64,000 nucleotides of DNA, taken from positions 1 to 64,000 of the forward strand of contig JAIQGE010000010.1 of NCBI GenBank assembly GCA_020072815.1, given 5' to 3'. The notes under the pieces are model-generated. The model saw only the letters and a list, made by a program, of their open reading frames with translations, searched no databases and was not told the DNA's origin. The stretch comes from Terriglobia bacterium. Its GTDB lineage: Bacteria > Acidobacteriota > Terriglobia > Terriglobales > Acidobacteriaceae. The translations under genes were made by a program, and so were the position numbers. Positions 16,126 through 24,977 of this stretch are shown here, piece by piece. Every line of letters starts with the position of its first letter. Position 1 is the stretch's first letter.

Positions 16126-18270
16126 ATGCCAGAGAACCACTCTGCCCGCGGCCGGCTCGACTCCTGGAAGGAGATCGCCGACTACCTCAAGCGCGATGTC
16201 CGCACGGCCATCCGTTGGGGTAAAGAGAGAGGCTTGCCCGTTCATCGCGTACCAGGAGGGAAGCGCCAGGCGGTTTTCGCTTATCCCCATGAAATTGATG
16301 CCTGGCTGGGCAGCCAGAAAGACGCCAGCTCTGTATTGGCAGATGATGATTCAGGGCAAAATGGAAAACAAGGCGCAGAGCCAATCCCGGCACAAGGCGC
16401 CTTCCATGCAAGAACGCAGAATGGAGACCGGGGTGGCGCGGCAAAGGACGCGGGAATGCCAGGGTCTGGTCCAGCTTTGCGCGATCTTGAGAACCGCAAA
16501 GCGCCTGCGACTGCTGCTGTCTCTTTGTCCCCGGGGGCCGAAGGTAAGGCAGCAACGTGGCGGCCGTTCAAGGGTACGCAGCGGAAGGTAGCGGCGGGAA
16601 TCGTTTTAATGCTCGCGGTGGCTTGGGCAGTACTTGTGACTCGGCCAAGCGCTTCCGCTTCGCTTCGTCCGGTCAAGATTCACAAGCTAACCGACGACGG
16701 ACATCCCAAGGTAGGGCTACGGACGGATGGCAAAACGATCTATTTCATCCAAGCCGAAGGCGCTCGCGGCGTCCTAATGTCTATGCCTGCAGCCGGGGGC
16801 CCAACTCGCCCGCTGTTGACTCCATTTCCAAATGTCACGCTTCATGATCTTTCAACGGACGGCAAGAGCCTCCTGATGAGCACCGAAGAGGGCATCATGA
16901 TTGATGGCCCGCTGTGGGAGATATCCGCGCTCGGTGGTACTCCGAATCGCGTAAGTGAGAACTCCTGCGTTGATGCCCAATGGTCGCCCGACAAGAACAA
17001 GATTGCTTGTTCCGGCAGGACGGCCATTACGTTAATGAATGCCGACGGCTCCCATGCCCACGCCATCGCGCCTTTTACCGCGTCTCCGGGCAAGCTGTTG
17101 TGGAGCCCGGACGGCACGCGCCTGCGCTTCAATGTGGAAGAATCCGGGCCCTACGCGCATTCAACGTGGGAGATTGATGTCAAGCCGGACGGGACAACAA
17201 CGCAGCCGCAAAGGCTCCCCATGGGGCCCGGCTGTTGCATAGACTGGGCGTGGACCCGTGATGGCAAAAGGTTTGTGTACATTGAGGGCGATTCCAGCAA
17301 CAATTCACACCTGATGGTGCAGGGGGAATCGTCTGGCCAAGCGAAGGAGTTGCCGGTGGACATCGGCACCATCTCGTCGCTCACTCCGGCGGCTCTGCCA
17401 GATACCCTGTACGTGACCATCACGGGCACTCCTCGCGGTGAAGTACTCAAGCTGGATAGGAAACAAGGGACTTCACAGACCTTTCTTCCGGGTCTGTCAG
17501 CGACGTTTGTGAGTTTTTCCCCGGACGGGCAGTGGATTACCTACACCGACATGGAAGGCGCTTCCTTTTGGCGCAGCCGAGCTGACGGGACCGAACCCTT
17601 GCTGCTAGCCAAGGCCCCGTGGGAGGTGGAGCTGTCTTCCTGGTCGCCCGATGGAAAGCGCGTCGCCTTTATGGGCAGGACGCCAGGCAAGCCGTGGCGG
17701 ATTTACCTGGTCGGCCGCGATGGCGGGCCTATCGAACAAGCCTCTGAAGGCGAAGACAACCAGGGTGCGCCAAGCTGGTCGCCGGACGGCAACCATCTTG
17801 TTTATGGCAACGTAGTTTGCGAAAAGACCGAGAACTGCTGGATCCGGCGGTTGAATCTGGCGACGCGCACGGCCGAGATCGTGCACGGTTCCAACGGCAT
17901 GCGCACCGCTCGCTGGTCTCCTGACGGCAAATACATCGCCGCGCTTCGCGTTCACGCGCACGAGCTTCTGATCTTCGATCGTCGAACGGAGCAATGGAGA
18001 ACTTTGGCTGGCTCTGTCAACGGGGACAATATTAGTTGGTCCAGTAATTCGCAATTTGTTTATGTGGACAACCCGCGGGACAAGAAGGCGGTGGTTGAGC
18101 GCATACGCATTCGCGACGGGCAACGCGTTCCTGTGGTGAGCCTGGGGCCGCTGGAGAAAATAACCGGTCAGCTCGGCCCGTGGTTCGGCCTGACGCCAGA
18201 CGGCTCGCTCATCCTCTCTCATCTGCTCAGCACAAGCGAAATCTACGAACTCAAGTGGACCAACCGATAG
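16126..18270 (+). CDS. HTH - transmembrane - beta-propeller (PD40) regulator-like protein
   Basis: A 714-residue protein with an unusual order of parts. Residues about 10-65 form an excisionase/MerR-like helix-turn-helix (SWKEIADYLKRDVRTAIRWGKERGLPVHRV). A Pro/Ala-rich linker follows, then one membrane helix near 151-170 (KVAAGIVLMLAVAWAVLV), then TolB-like PD40 beta-propeller repeats to the end, with repeated WSPDG motifs. This layout would put DNA binding in the cytoplasm and a sensing propeller outside, as in CadC-type one-component regulators. No target or ligand is visible. It is divergent from the beta-propeller lipoprotein gene. Confidence 0.8.
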   Translation: MPENHSARGRLDSWKEIADYLKRDVRTAIRWGKERGLPVHRVPGGKRQAVFAYPHEIDAWLGSQKDASSVLADDDSGQNGKQGAEPIPAQGAFHARTQNGDRGGAAKDAGMPGSGPALRDLENRKAPATAAVSLSPGAEGKAATWRPFKGTQRKVAAGIVLMLAVAWAVLVTRPSASASLRPVKIHKLTDDGHPKVGLRTDGKTIYFIQAEGARGVLMSMPAAGGPTRPLLTPFPNVTLHDLSTDGKSLLMSTEEGIMIDGPLWEISALGGTPNRVSENSCVDAQWSPDKNKIACSGRTAITLMNADGSHAHAIAPFTASPGKLLWSPDGTRLRFNVEESGPYAHSTWEIDVKPDGTTTQPQRLPMGPGCCIDWAWTRDGKRFVYIEGDSSNNSHLMVQGESSGQAKELPVDIGTISSLTPAALPDTLYVTITGTPRGEVLKLDRKQGTSQTFLPGLSATFVSFSPDGQWITYTDMEGASFWRSRADGTEPLLLAKAPWEVELSSWSPDGKRVAFMGRTPGKPWRIYLVGRDGGPIEQASEGEDNQGAPSWSPDGNHLVYGNVVCEKTENCWIRRLNLATRTAEIVHGSNGMRTARWSPDGKYIAALRVHAHELLIFDRRTEQWRTLAGSVNGDNISWSSNSQFVYVDNPRDKKAVVERIRIRDGQRVPVVSLGPLEKITGQLGPWFGLTPDGSLILSHLLSTSEIYELKWTNR

Positions 18271-18346
18271 CCGAATCCGGGGATCGGGTGATTGAGCACA
18301 TCAAGTCAGGCTGCTGATCAGCGCTGACGCAACTTTCAAGTCCTTT

Positions 18347-20911
18347 TTATCTCCCCGGCTCCAGCCTCAGCTCATGCTCCTTCGCCGACTGCACGGCCGC
18401 GTCTGTGAATGCCAAGGTGAAAGTCTTGTTGTTGTACCAGGCGTCCCAGTGGTCCATATTGTGTGGACTAAACGGCTGGCCGGATTCGCCCAGCACAATG
18501 TTGAAAGTGGACGCGTCCAGGTTGGAAAAATCTACGGTCATCCGCTCCGATGGTCCAAAGCCCCGGCCGACCTGTTTGATCGTATAGCCCCCGCCGGATT
18601 GCGGCTTCATGCCCGGCCCGGCGATGCCAGCGTGGCCGTGCAGTATGGGCAAGCCGCTGAACACCGGGTGGCTGATCACCACCGGATACACGTCGCCGTA
18701 CTTCCACGAGTGCAGATCGGCGGGCGCATCTTTGAGCGCCTTCTCCACCGCGGCGGTGAGCAGGTCATCAAAGTTGGCGTAGCCCGGAGGCAGCCAGCGT
18801 GCGGGTTGCTCGCGGACAATGTTTTCCAGGGCCACAGCGGATTGTGACCATTCGTAGTTCTCGGCATCGTTGCCCAGCTTGGGCTCCAGCAGCATCTCCC
18901 ACAGCGCGCGGCGGGCGCGCACTTCGATGGTTGGCGCAGCATAGTCGGCCAGCATGCGGCCGTCCCAGCCGTCCATTTCTTTGGCGGCCTGCCTAGCGCG
19001 CTCCGTGGCCTTGGAGCTGTGCGCAATCGCGTAAGTAAACTTCTCGGCAAAGAAGCGGTCGTAGTCTGACGTGACGTCCGTCTGGATGGCCAGCATGTCA
19101 GCGGGCGAAAACTTTTTGCCCGACTTCAGCAGTTGATAAATATGCTCGGCGCGATACGGCGGGAACCACTGCGTCGCCAGTTGAAACGGGTAGCCCTCCG
19201 GCGTGATCTTGGAGTTGGCCGTGGCGATGATTCCTGAAGGCGGATTGTACAGGTTCGGCAACTTGTCGAAAGGTAGGTAACCGATCCAGTCATGCTTGCC
19301 GTCAGCGCCATTGACCGGCACCGTTCCATCGCCTGCGGCGCGCAGCGGCACAAAGCCCATGGGCTGATAGCCGATGTTGCCGTCCACGTCGGCATACACC
19401 ACGTTCTGTGACGGCGTCGCGAACACGGACAGCGCTTTGCGGAACTGCTCCCAGTTCTGCGCCGAATCAAGATCAAACAGCGGCACATTGATGGCCTGCG
19501 AATCGTAGATCAGCCAGCCCAGAGCGATCTGTCGCGTCTCACCGCGCAGCAGACTCGTGATAATCGGCCCGTGGCGCGTTACCACCACATCAAAGCCAAC
19601 GTCAGGCTGGCCCTTTACGTGGATGATCTGGTGGTCAATCTCGGGTTTCTGCCATCCGGTAGGTGTTTGATACTCGCCCGCGGCATTAAAGTTTTCGATG
19701 AACAGGTCCTGCACGTCAGGATTGAGATTGGTAAAGCCCCACGCGATGCGCTGGTTGTGGCCCACGCTGATGAACGGCAGGCCGGGAAGGGAGAAGCCTT
19801 CCATGTTGAAGTCGCCGGAGTGCAGCTGGAGCTCATACCACACACCGGGAACGCGGTGGGGAAGATGCATGTCATTCGACAGCAGCGGCTTGCCGGACAC
19901 GGTATGCGCGCCGGAAACCACCCAGTTGTTCGATCCCGGCACGCAGGCTTCGCATTCGGCCTCTTCTTGAAACCCTTCTTGGAAGCCGGGAGCAGTTGCG
20001 CGGTCCCCAAGCGCGATTGCGCGATCTGCGAGCGAAGCAGGCGAAGACGAACGGCTATGTTGTGCGGGCGCCTTTTCTTTGTCACTCTTTTTCTTTTCAA
20101 TCTGGACTGGACTTGCCGAAGTGTTTGCGACGCTGCCCGCTTCGCTGGCTGGCGGATGGTCGCGCTTGGAACTCGGTGGATAGAGGTCAGCCATCAGCTC
20201 CGGCGAAAGCTTCGCGCCGATCTTCTCCCGCCAGTACTCGGTCGTGTATTGCGGGTTGAGCAGTTGGCTCATGCCGATCCCGATCAGCAGCGAGTCCGCC
20301 GGCGACCACGCGCGCGGCTTGTAGCCCAGCAGGTGGAACTCCATGGGCAAATTGTCCTGGTGCTGGGCGATGTAGGCGTTCACGCCTTTTGCATACGCCT
20401 CAAAGAACACGCGGTCGCGGGTCGTAAGCTGAGCGGCAACGCGCTCGGCCACCGTGCGCAGACGCATGATGCGCTGCTGCTTGTCGTAATCCACCCAGGT
20501 CTGGCGCGGGCGCGCGGCAACGCCTGGCCGCGGCGCAGGCTGCGCGGGGCCGCTGCTGGCAGGGAAGATCTCGGCCATCTCGCCGCCTACCGCCCGGCGC
20601 GTCAGGTCCATCTGCCACAGGCGGTCTTGCGCCGTCACGTAGCCTTGCGCGAAGAACAGGTCGGGAAGGTTCGCCGCCGTCAGGTGCGGGACACCGTGCG
20701 CGTCGCGAATCACGGAGACCGGCGCCTGCAATCCCGCCAACTGGATGGTGCCGTCAAGTTGCGCCAGAGAACGCCGCGCCGTGCTGTAAAACCAGAAAAA
20801 GGCCAGTGTGGCGGCGATGATCGCCAGCAAAACGATCCAAAGTAGGACCTTGAAAGTCAGTCCCAGAAGGCTTCGGCGGGCAACGGGTGCAGCAACAGTG
20901 GTTGTGGCCAT
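18347..20911 (-). CDS. penicillin acylase family protein (S45 Ntn hydrolase)
   Basis: An 854-residue exported enzyme with an N-terminal membrane segment (LLGLTFKVLLWIVLLAIIAATLAFFW). An alpha-chain region carries DAHGVPHLTAANLPDLFFAQGYVTAQDRLWQMDL. A linker containing KKKSDKEKAP follows, then the beta-chain start in PGSNNWVVSG, whose Ser would be the autocatalytically exposed N-terminal nucleophile. HGP and GHNxRIAWGFTN motifs follow as in S45 enzymes. It probably hydrolyses amides such as acyl-homoserine lactones or N-acyl amino acids. The substrate is unknown. The ATG at 20911 is preferred; a GTG at 20944, 5 nt after the upstream stop, is an alternative. Confidence 0.88.
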   Translation of the reverse strand: MATTTVAAPVARRSLLGLTFKVLLWIVLLAIIAATLAFFWFYSTARRSLAQLDGTIQLAGLQAPVSVIRDAHGVPHLTAANLPDLFFAQGYVTAQDRLWQMDLTRRAVGGEMAEIFPASSGPAQPAPRPGVAARPRQTWVDYDKQQRIMRLRTVAERVAAQLTTRDRVFFEAYAKGVNAYIAQHQDNLPMEFHLLGYKPRAWSPADSLLIGIGMSQLLNPQYTTEYWREKIGAKLSPELMADLYPPSSKRDHPPASEAGSVANTSASPVQIEKKKSDKEKAPAQHSRSSSPASLADRAIALGDRATAPGFQEGFQEEAECEACVPGSNNWVVSGAHTVSGKPLLSNDMHLPHRVPGVWYELQLHSGDFNMEGFSLPGLPFISVGHNQRIAWGFTNLNPDVQDLFIENFNAAGEYQTPTGWQKPEIDHQIIHVKGQPDVGFDVVVTRHGPIITSLLRGETRQIALGWLIYDSQAINVPLFDLDSAQNWEQFRKALSVFATPSQNVVYADVDGNIGYQPMGFVPLRAAGDGTVPVNGADGKHDWIGYLPFDKLPNLYNPPSGIIATANSKITPEGYPFQLATQWFPPYRAEHIYQLLKSGKKFSPADMLAIQTDVTSDYDRFFAEKFTYAIAHSSKATERARQAAKEMDGWDGRMLADYAAPTIEVRARRALWEMLLEPKLGNDAENYEWSQSAVALENIVREQPARWLPPGYANFDDLLTAAVEKALKDAPADLHSWKYGDVYPVVISHPVFSGLPILHGHAGIAGPGMKPQSGGGYTIKQVGRGFGPSERMTVDFSNLDASTFNIVLGESGQPFSPHNMDHWDAWYNNKTFTLAFTDAAVQSAKEHELRLEPGR

Positions 20912-20949
20912 GGGTTGCGATTGTAAGGGAAGGCCGCCGACCACGACAA

Positions 20950-21207
20950 TCAGGAACGCGGCTCATCTCTGCTGGGGATGGATTCGCTTGGCCGCGGCTC
21001 ATGCTTGCGGCTCCTGAAGAGCACTACAAGAAACGTTACAACGCCGACTGCAAACCCGGCTGGAATGCCAAAGATGAAGGTTGCCAGGCCGGCCATCGTT
21101 TCGTCTGGATGGAGAGTAACCAACAAAATACCGCCGGGAATCCAGACAATGACAAAGGTGATAAAGAAAGCCAGCACGGCAGCGATTGTGGCCTTGCCCC
21201 AACTCAA
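20950..21207 (-). CDS. small two-helix membrane protein
   Basis: An 85-residue protein with two hydrophobic helices (ATIAAVLAFFITFVIVWIPG and FGIPAGFAVGVVTFLVVLF) and a charged C-terminal tail. I choose the TTG at 21207 because GAGGAGG lies 5 nt before it; the frame is open upstream to an ATG at 21240 that has no ribosome site and adds a Cys/Asn-rich stub. It ends just before the penicillin acylase gene on the same strand, suggesting co-transcription. Function unknown. Confidence 0.6.
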   Translation of the reverse strand: MSWGKATIAAVLAFFITFVIVWIPGGILLVTLHPDETMAGLATFIFGIPAGFAVGVVTFLVVLFRSRKHEPRPSESIPSRDEPRS

Positions 21208-21307
21208 CTGGGCCTCCTCATTATTACATGCAGCAATCATCGCACGGGATTTCTCGTTCCTCGCCTCGCTCCCGCAAGGTTTTTGCCATGAGGCTGGAAG
21301 GCCCGAG

Positions 21308-21335
21308 TATAATGAAAATGAATTTCAATTTCATT
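21308..21335 (+). promoter_or_regulatory. fur promoter with probable Fur box
   Basis: A TATAAT -10 hexamer at 21308-21313 is overlapped by a 25-bp AT-rich near-palindrome at 21311-21335 built of TGAAAAT-G-AATTTCA and an overlapping shifted copy, the 7-1-7 arrangement known for Fur operators. TTGCCA at 21283-21288 is a possible -35 with a long 19-bp spacer. Its place 35 bp before fur suggests autoregulation. Confidence 0.65.
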
Positions 21336-21369
21336 TGGCCGGTGACACGTATTTCCCGGCTTCGCACTC

Positions 21370-21867
21370 ATGCTGCAGAAGAGAATTGACGATCATGCTC
21401 CGCCCACGCGCGAATCCATGCGCGAGGCGCAGGAGATTTTCTACAAACACCTGAAGCGCGTCGGCCTCAAGCACACCGACCAGCGTGACACCATCCTGGG
21501 CACCTTCCTGGAGACTCGGGACCATCTTTCCACCGACGAACTGTTCCGCCTGGTGCGCAAGAAGGACTCCAAGATCGGCTTCACCACCGTCTATCGCACG
21601 CTCAAACTGCTGGCCGAATGCGGACTGGCCAGCATGGTGCCGTTCCCTGACGGGATGACCCGCTACGAACACCAGTTCAACCGCCGCAGCCATCACCACA
21701 TGGTGTGCACCGAGTGTGGCGCGTCAGTGGAGTTTTTCTCGCCGGAAGTCACGCGCATCGAAGAGGAGATCGGCCGCAAATACCACTTTGACGCCACCCG
21801 GCACAACTTCCAGATCTACGGCGTCTGCGAAGATTGCCGCAAGAAGTCCAACCGGCGCCCGGCTTAG
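21370..21867 (+). CDS. Fur-family metal-dependent repressor
   Basis: A 165-residue protein with a winged-helix N-terminal domain (HLKRVGLKHTDQRDTIL, GFTTVYRTLKLLAECGLA) and the dimerisation/metal domain: HHHMVCTECGASVEFFS and CEDCRKK supply the two CxxC structural zinc pairs, and HQFNRRSHHH the His-rich regulatory site. This is the canonical Fur/PerR/Zur layout; which metal it senses cannot be told by eye, although the AT-rich inverted repeat upstream resembles a Fur box. A downstream GNAT gene follows 22 bp after the stop. Confidence 0.92.
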   Translation: MLQKRIDDHAPPTRESMREAQEIFYKHLKRVGLKHTDQRDTILGTFLETRDHLSTDELFRLVRKKDSKIGFTTVYRTLKLLAECGLASMVPFPDGMTRYEHQFNRRSHHHMVCTECGASVEFFSPEVTRIEEEIGRKYHFDATRHNFQIYGVCEDCRKKSNRRPA

Positions 21868-21889
21868 CCTGACCCCTGCATTCGCTGGG

Positions 21890-22411
21890 ATGAAGCCGAT
21901 GAAGCTAAAGCTCGCCTCTCGTTACAATGTTTCCGTGGCCATTTTGCGCCCATACCAGCCGCAGGATTTCACCCGCCTTCTGGAAATTGACCAGTCCTGC
22001 TTCGTGGAAGGCATTGCCTACACGGAAGAAGAGATCCGTTATTTCCTGGCGATGCCCGGCGCCAGCGCCTTGGTAGCGGAAGACGCAGAAGACGCGGAAG
22101 GCCCAGGGCAGATTCTGGGATTCATCATCGCTGACCGCTTTCGCCCGCGACGCACCTCGCCCTACATGGGCCGCATCATCACCATTGACGTGTTACCGCA
22201 GGCGCAAGGCAGCGGCGTGGGAGCGCTACTGATGGCCGGGGCGGAAGCTCAATTGAAGCAAGGCGAATGTGATCTTGTTTGCCTTGAAGTCGCCGTGGAC
22301 AACCCACGCGCCATCCGTTTCTACAAGAAACATGGATATACCGTCTTGAAGACCTTGCCGCGTTATTACCTGGATTCGATTGACGGTCTTTTGATGGTCA
22401 AGAAGTTGTAA
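21890..22411 (+). CDS. GNAT-family N-acetyltransferase (RimI-like)
   Basis: A 173-residue protein with the GNAT fold: ILRPYQPQDFTRLLEIDQSCF at the start, motif A ITIDVLPQAQGSGVGALLM with the Q/R-x-x-G-x-G/A acetyl-CoA loop, and motif B CLEVAVDNPRAIRFYKKHGY typical of RimI enzymes. It would transfer an acetyl group to a protein N-terminus or small amine. The start is uncertain: ATG at 21890, ATG at 21899 or GTG at 21935. It lies 22 bp after fur and is likely co-transcribed. Confidence 0.88.
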   Translation: MKPMKLKLASRYNVSVAILRPYQPQDFTRLLEIDQSCFVEGIAYTEEEIRYFLAMPGASALVAEDAEDAEGPGQILGFIIADRFRPRRTSPYMGRIITIDVLPQAQGSGVGALLMAGAEAQLKQGECDLVCLEVAVDNPRAIRFYKKHGYTVLKTLPRYYLDSIDGLLMVKKL

Positions 22412-22481
22412 CGGACTTAGGACTTCGCCGCAGCAAATACCTAGGCGTCCTTTCTTAAGTTGTTCTAAGAATTCGACTTTT

Positions 22482-22505
22482 CCGCTATGACCAAAAGTCA
22501 TGCGG
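22482..22505. repeat. short hairpin upstream of hybrid kinase gene
   Basis: CCGC-T-ATGAC pairs with GTCAT-GCGG around a CAAAA loop, a 9-bp stem with one bulge. It lies 62 bp before the kinase start. There is no T tract. It could be a regulatory site or an mRNA leader hairpin. Confidence 0.35.
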
Positions 22506-22566
22506 ATGCACAGCTGGGCAGTGATATTGTAGGGTCAAGTGAATTCCTTGGTAGAGGCTCCTAGCA

Positions 22567-24918
22567 GTGCAACAAGGAAAGATCCAAGAAGCGGGTGACC
22601 CACGGTCCGGCCTGCGTGAACAAGCCGTTAGTGATAGTTCAGATGTTGCTCTGCGAAAGAGCGAGGCCCTATTTCGCGCGCTGATCGAGAACAGCTCAGA
22701 CGCTGTCGCATTGCTCGATGCCAGCTTGAATGTTCTTTACGCCTCGCCTGCAGCCGACCGGCTCCTCGGGCATTCTCCCGGCGAAATCAAGCAAGGTTTT
22801 GACTTATGTCACCCGCAGGACCATGAAAAAATGGCGGGCATGTTGAAGGAATGTGTAGGCAACCCAGGAAGGGCCGTTCATGGCGTCCTTCGCATGCGCC
22901 ACAAAGACGGTTCCTGGAAATGCGTAGAAGGCACTCTGACCAACCTGCTGGATGATCCGAATGTAGCCGGCATTGTTGGTTACGGCCGCGATATCACAGA
23001 AAGAGTCCACGCCCAGGAAGCGTTGCGCGCCTCCGAAGAGAAATTCAAGCGTGCTTTTGGCTCCAGTCCCGACGCCTTGACCATCACAACTGTGGCCGGA
23101 GGGCTGTACCTGGAGATCAACGAAGCTTTCGAGCGGCTCAGCGGTCACACCCGCGCCGACGTGATTGGCAAATCAGCGGGGCAGATCGGTGTTTGGGCCG
23201 ATCCTGAAGACCGTGTCCGTATTCTGGACGAATTGAGAAAGAACGGCTGTGTCCAGAGTATGGAAACCACCTTCCGCAGAAAAGACGGAACAATTTTCCC
23301 GGCCCAGATGTCGGCGGAGCTCATTGAAATGGACGGAATCCAGTGCATGCTCGCCATCTCGCGGGACGTCACTGCCCTTAAACAGGCCGAGCAGGACTTG
23401 CGGAGCTCCGAAGAGCAATATCGTTCGACGATTCAGCAGGCCCCGTATGGCATTTGTCGGACGGTCCCTGAAGGGCGCATGACCATGGTCAATTCTGCGC
23501 TGGTCAAGCTACTGGGCTACACCACGGCCGAGGAAGTCCTGGCGCTGAATCTGGCCAGGGACGTTTATCGCGACCCCAAAGACCGGGAGCAGTTGATGGC
23601 CATGGCCCACGGTCGTACCCCTCCGGATTGGCCGTTCTCGACCGTATGGAAACGAAAAGACGGGGCTGACATCAACGTCCAGCTGGCTGGACGGGTCATC
23701 CTGGACGAGCGCAAGCAGCCGCGTGAATTTGAAGTATTTGTGGAAGACGTGACCAAGCAGCAGGCCCTGGAAAGCCAACTCCGGATGGTGCAGAAGATGG
23801 AGGCCGTGGGCCAGCTTGCCGGGGGTGTCGCCCACGATTTCAACAACCTGGTGATGATCATAGGCAGCCGGGCCGCGATGATCCTGGACGCCGCGGGCGA
23901 CCAGAAACATGTGGTAGCTCAGGCCGAAGAAATTGTCCGCGGCACGCGCCGCGCGGCGGTCCTGATCAAGCAGTTGCTGGCCTTTAGCCGCAAGCAGGTG
24001 CTGCAACCGAGCGTAGTGAACCTGAACCTGATCCTGGCAGAGATGGAGAAGGTTCTGCCCCGGCTCATCGGAGAGAACATTGAGATCAGTATCACAGCCT
24101 CACCCTTGATCGGTAAGGTCAAGGTGGACCGCGGCCAGTTTGAGCAAGTCGTGATGAATTTAGCCATCAATGCACGGGATGCCATGCCGGAAGGCGGCAA
24201 GCTGGTGATTGAAACCAGTGCCGTAGAGCTGGGAGAGGACTTTGTGTCCGCTCATCCTAACGCCCAGGCCGGAAGCTACGTGTTGCTTGCGGTCAAAGAT
24301 AGCGGCGCTGGCATGGACCAGGACACCTTGGCGCGCATTTTTGAGCCGTTTTTCACCACGAAAGGGCGCGGCCGCGGCACTGGACTGGGGCTGGCCATGG
24401 TTTACGGCATTGTGGAGCAAAGCGGCGGGTTTATTTCTGTGTGCAGCGCTCCGGGCCAGGGAACCACCTTCAGTATTTATCTCCCCGTCGTGGCGGAAAC
24501 CAGCCAGGTTGTCCAGTCCGAAGAGGTATTGCCGGAGCCGCCAGGCGGCACGGAGGCCATCCTGGTGGTGGAAGATGAAGATGCTCTGCGCACGGTGTGC
24601 GCCGGAGCTCTTCGCTCCAGGGGATACAAGGTTTGGGAGGCCGCCAACGGCGCCGAAGCCCTCAAGATCTGCAACGCGAAACCTGACGCCATTCAACTTC
24701 TGCTAACGGACGTGATCATGCCGGGCATGAGTGGCGCCGAACTGTCCCGACAGGCGAAAGCCTTGCACCCGAACATGCGCACCATTTTCATGTCCGGTTA
24801 CAGTGGCACGGCCGTGGATTCAACTACACTCCAGGCCCCGGATGCTTATTTGCACAAACCTTTTGACATGGCCAGGCTGGCCCGGCAGGTCCGGACAACG
24901 CTGGACTACCGCTCCTGA
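22567..24918 (+). CDS. PAS-containing hybrid sensor histidine kinase
   Basis: A 783-residue protein without membrane helices, so probably cytosolic. Three PAS domains span about residues 35-400 ([58 protein letters not shown]). The phospho-acceptor His is near residue 423 in [15 protein letters not shown]. An HATPase_c domain carries [14 protein letters not shown] and [14 protein letters not shown] receiver domain occupies about 660-780, with the acceptor Asp in [12 protein letters not shown] and the Lys in LHKPF. The start is a GTG with GAGG upstream. The downstream output partner is not encoded nearby. Confidence 0.92.
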   Translation: MQQGKIQEAGDPRSGLREQAVSDSSDVALRKSEALFRALIENSSDAVALLDASLNVLYASPAADRLLGHSPGEIKQGFDLCHPQDHEKMAGMLKECVGNPGRAVHGVLRMRHKDGSWKCVEGTLTNLLDDPNVAGIVGYGRDITERVHAQEALRASEEKFKRAFGSSPDALTITTVAGGLYLEINEAFERLSGHTRADVIGKSAGQIGVWADPEDRVRILDELRKNGCVQSMETTFRRKDGTIFPAQMSAELIEMDGIQCMLAISRDVTALKQAEQDLRSSEEQYRSTIQQAPYGICRTVPEGRMTMVNSALVKLLGYTTAEEVLALNLARDVYRDPKDREQLMAMAHGRTPPDWPFSTVWKRKDGADINVQLAGRVILDERKQPREFEVFVEDVTKQQALESQLRMVQKMEAVGQLAGGVAHDFNNLVMIIGSRAAMILDAAGDQKHVVAQAEEIVRGTRRAAVLIKQLLAFSRKQVLQPSVVNLNLILAEMEKVLPRLIGENIEISITASPLIGKVKVDRGQFEQVVMNLAINARDAMPEGGKLVIETSAVELGEDFVSAHPNAQAGSYVLLAVKDSGAGMDQDTLARIFEPFFTTKGRGRGTGLGLAMVYGIVEQSGGFISVCSAPGQGTTFSIYLPVVAETSQVVQSEEVLPEPPGGTEAILVVEDEDALRTVCAGALRSRGYKVWEAANGAEALKICNAKPDAIQLLLTDVIMPGMSGAELSRQAKALHPNMRTIFMSGYSGTAVDSTTLQAPDAYLHKPFDMARLARQVRTTLDYRS

Positions 24919-24977
24919 CCAGCAACCGCCCGCTTTTTCCCGCGTGCTAGAATCCTCAGTCTTTGGCCCCCTGACTT

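Noticed and set aside
19571-20845. 424-codon open frame antisense to penicillin acylase
   Set aside because: Composition is that of an antisense shadow, and the sense frame holds all S45 motifs.
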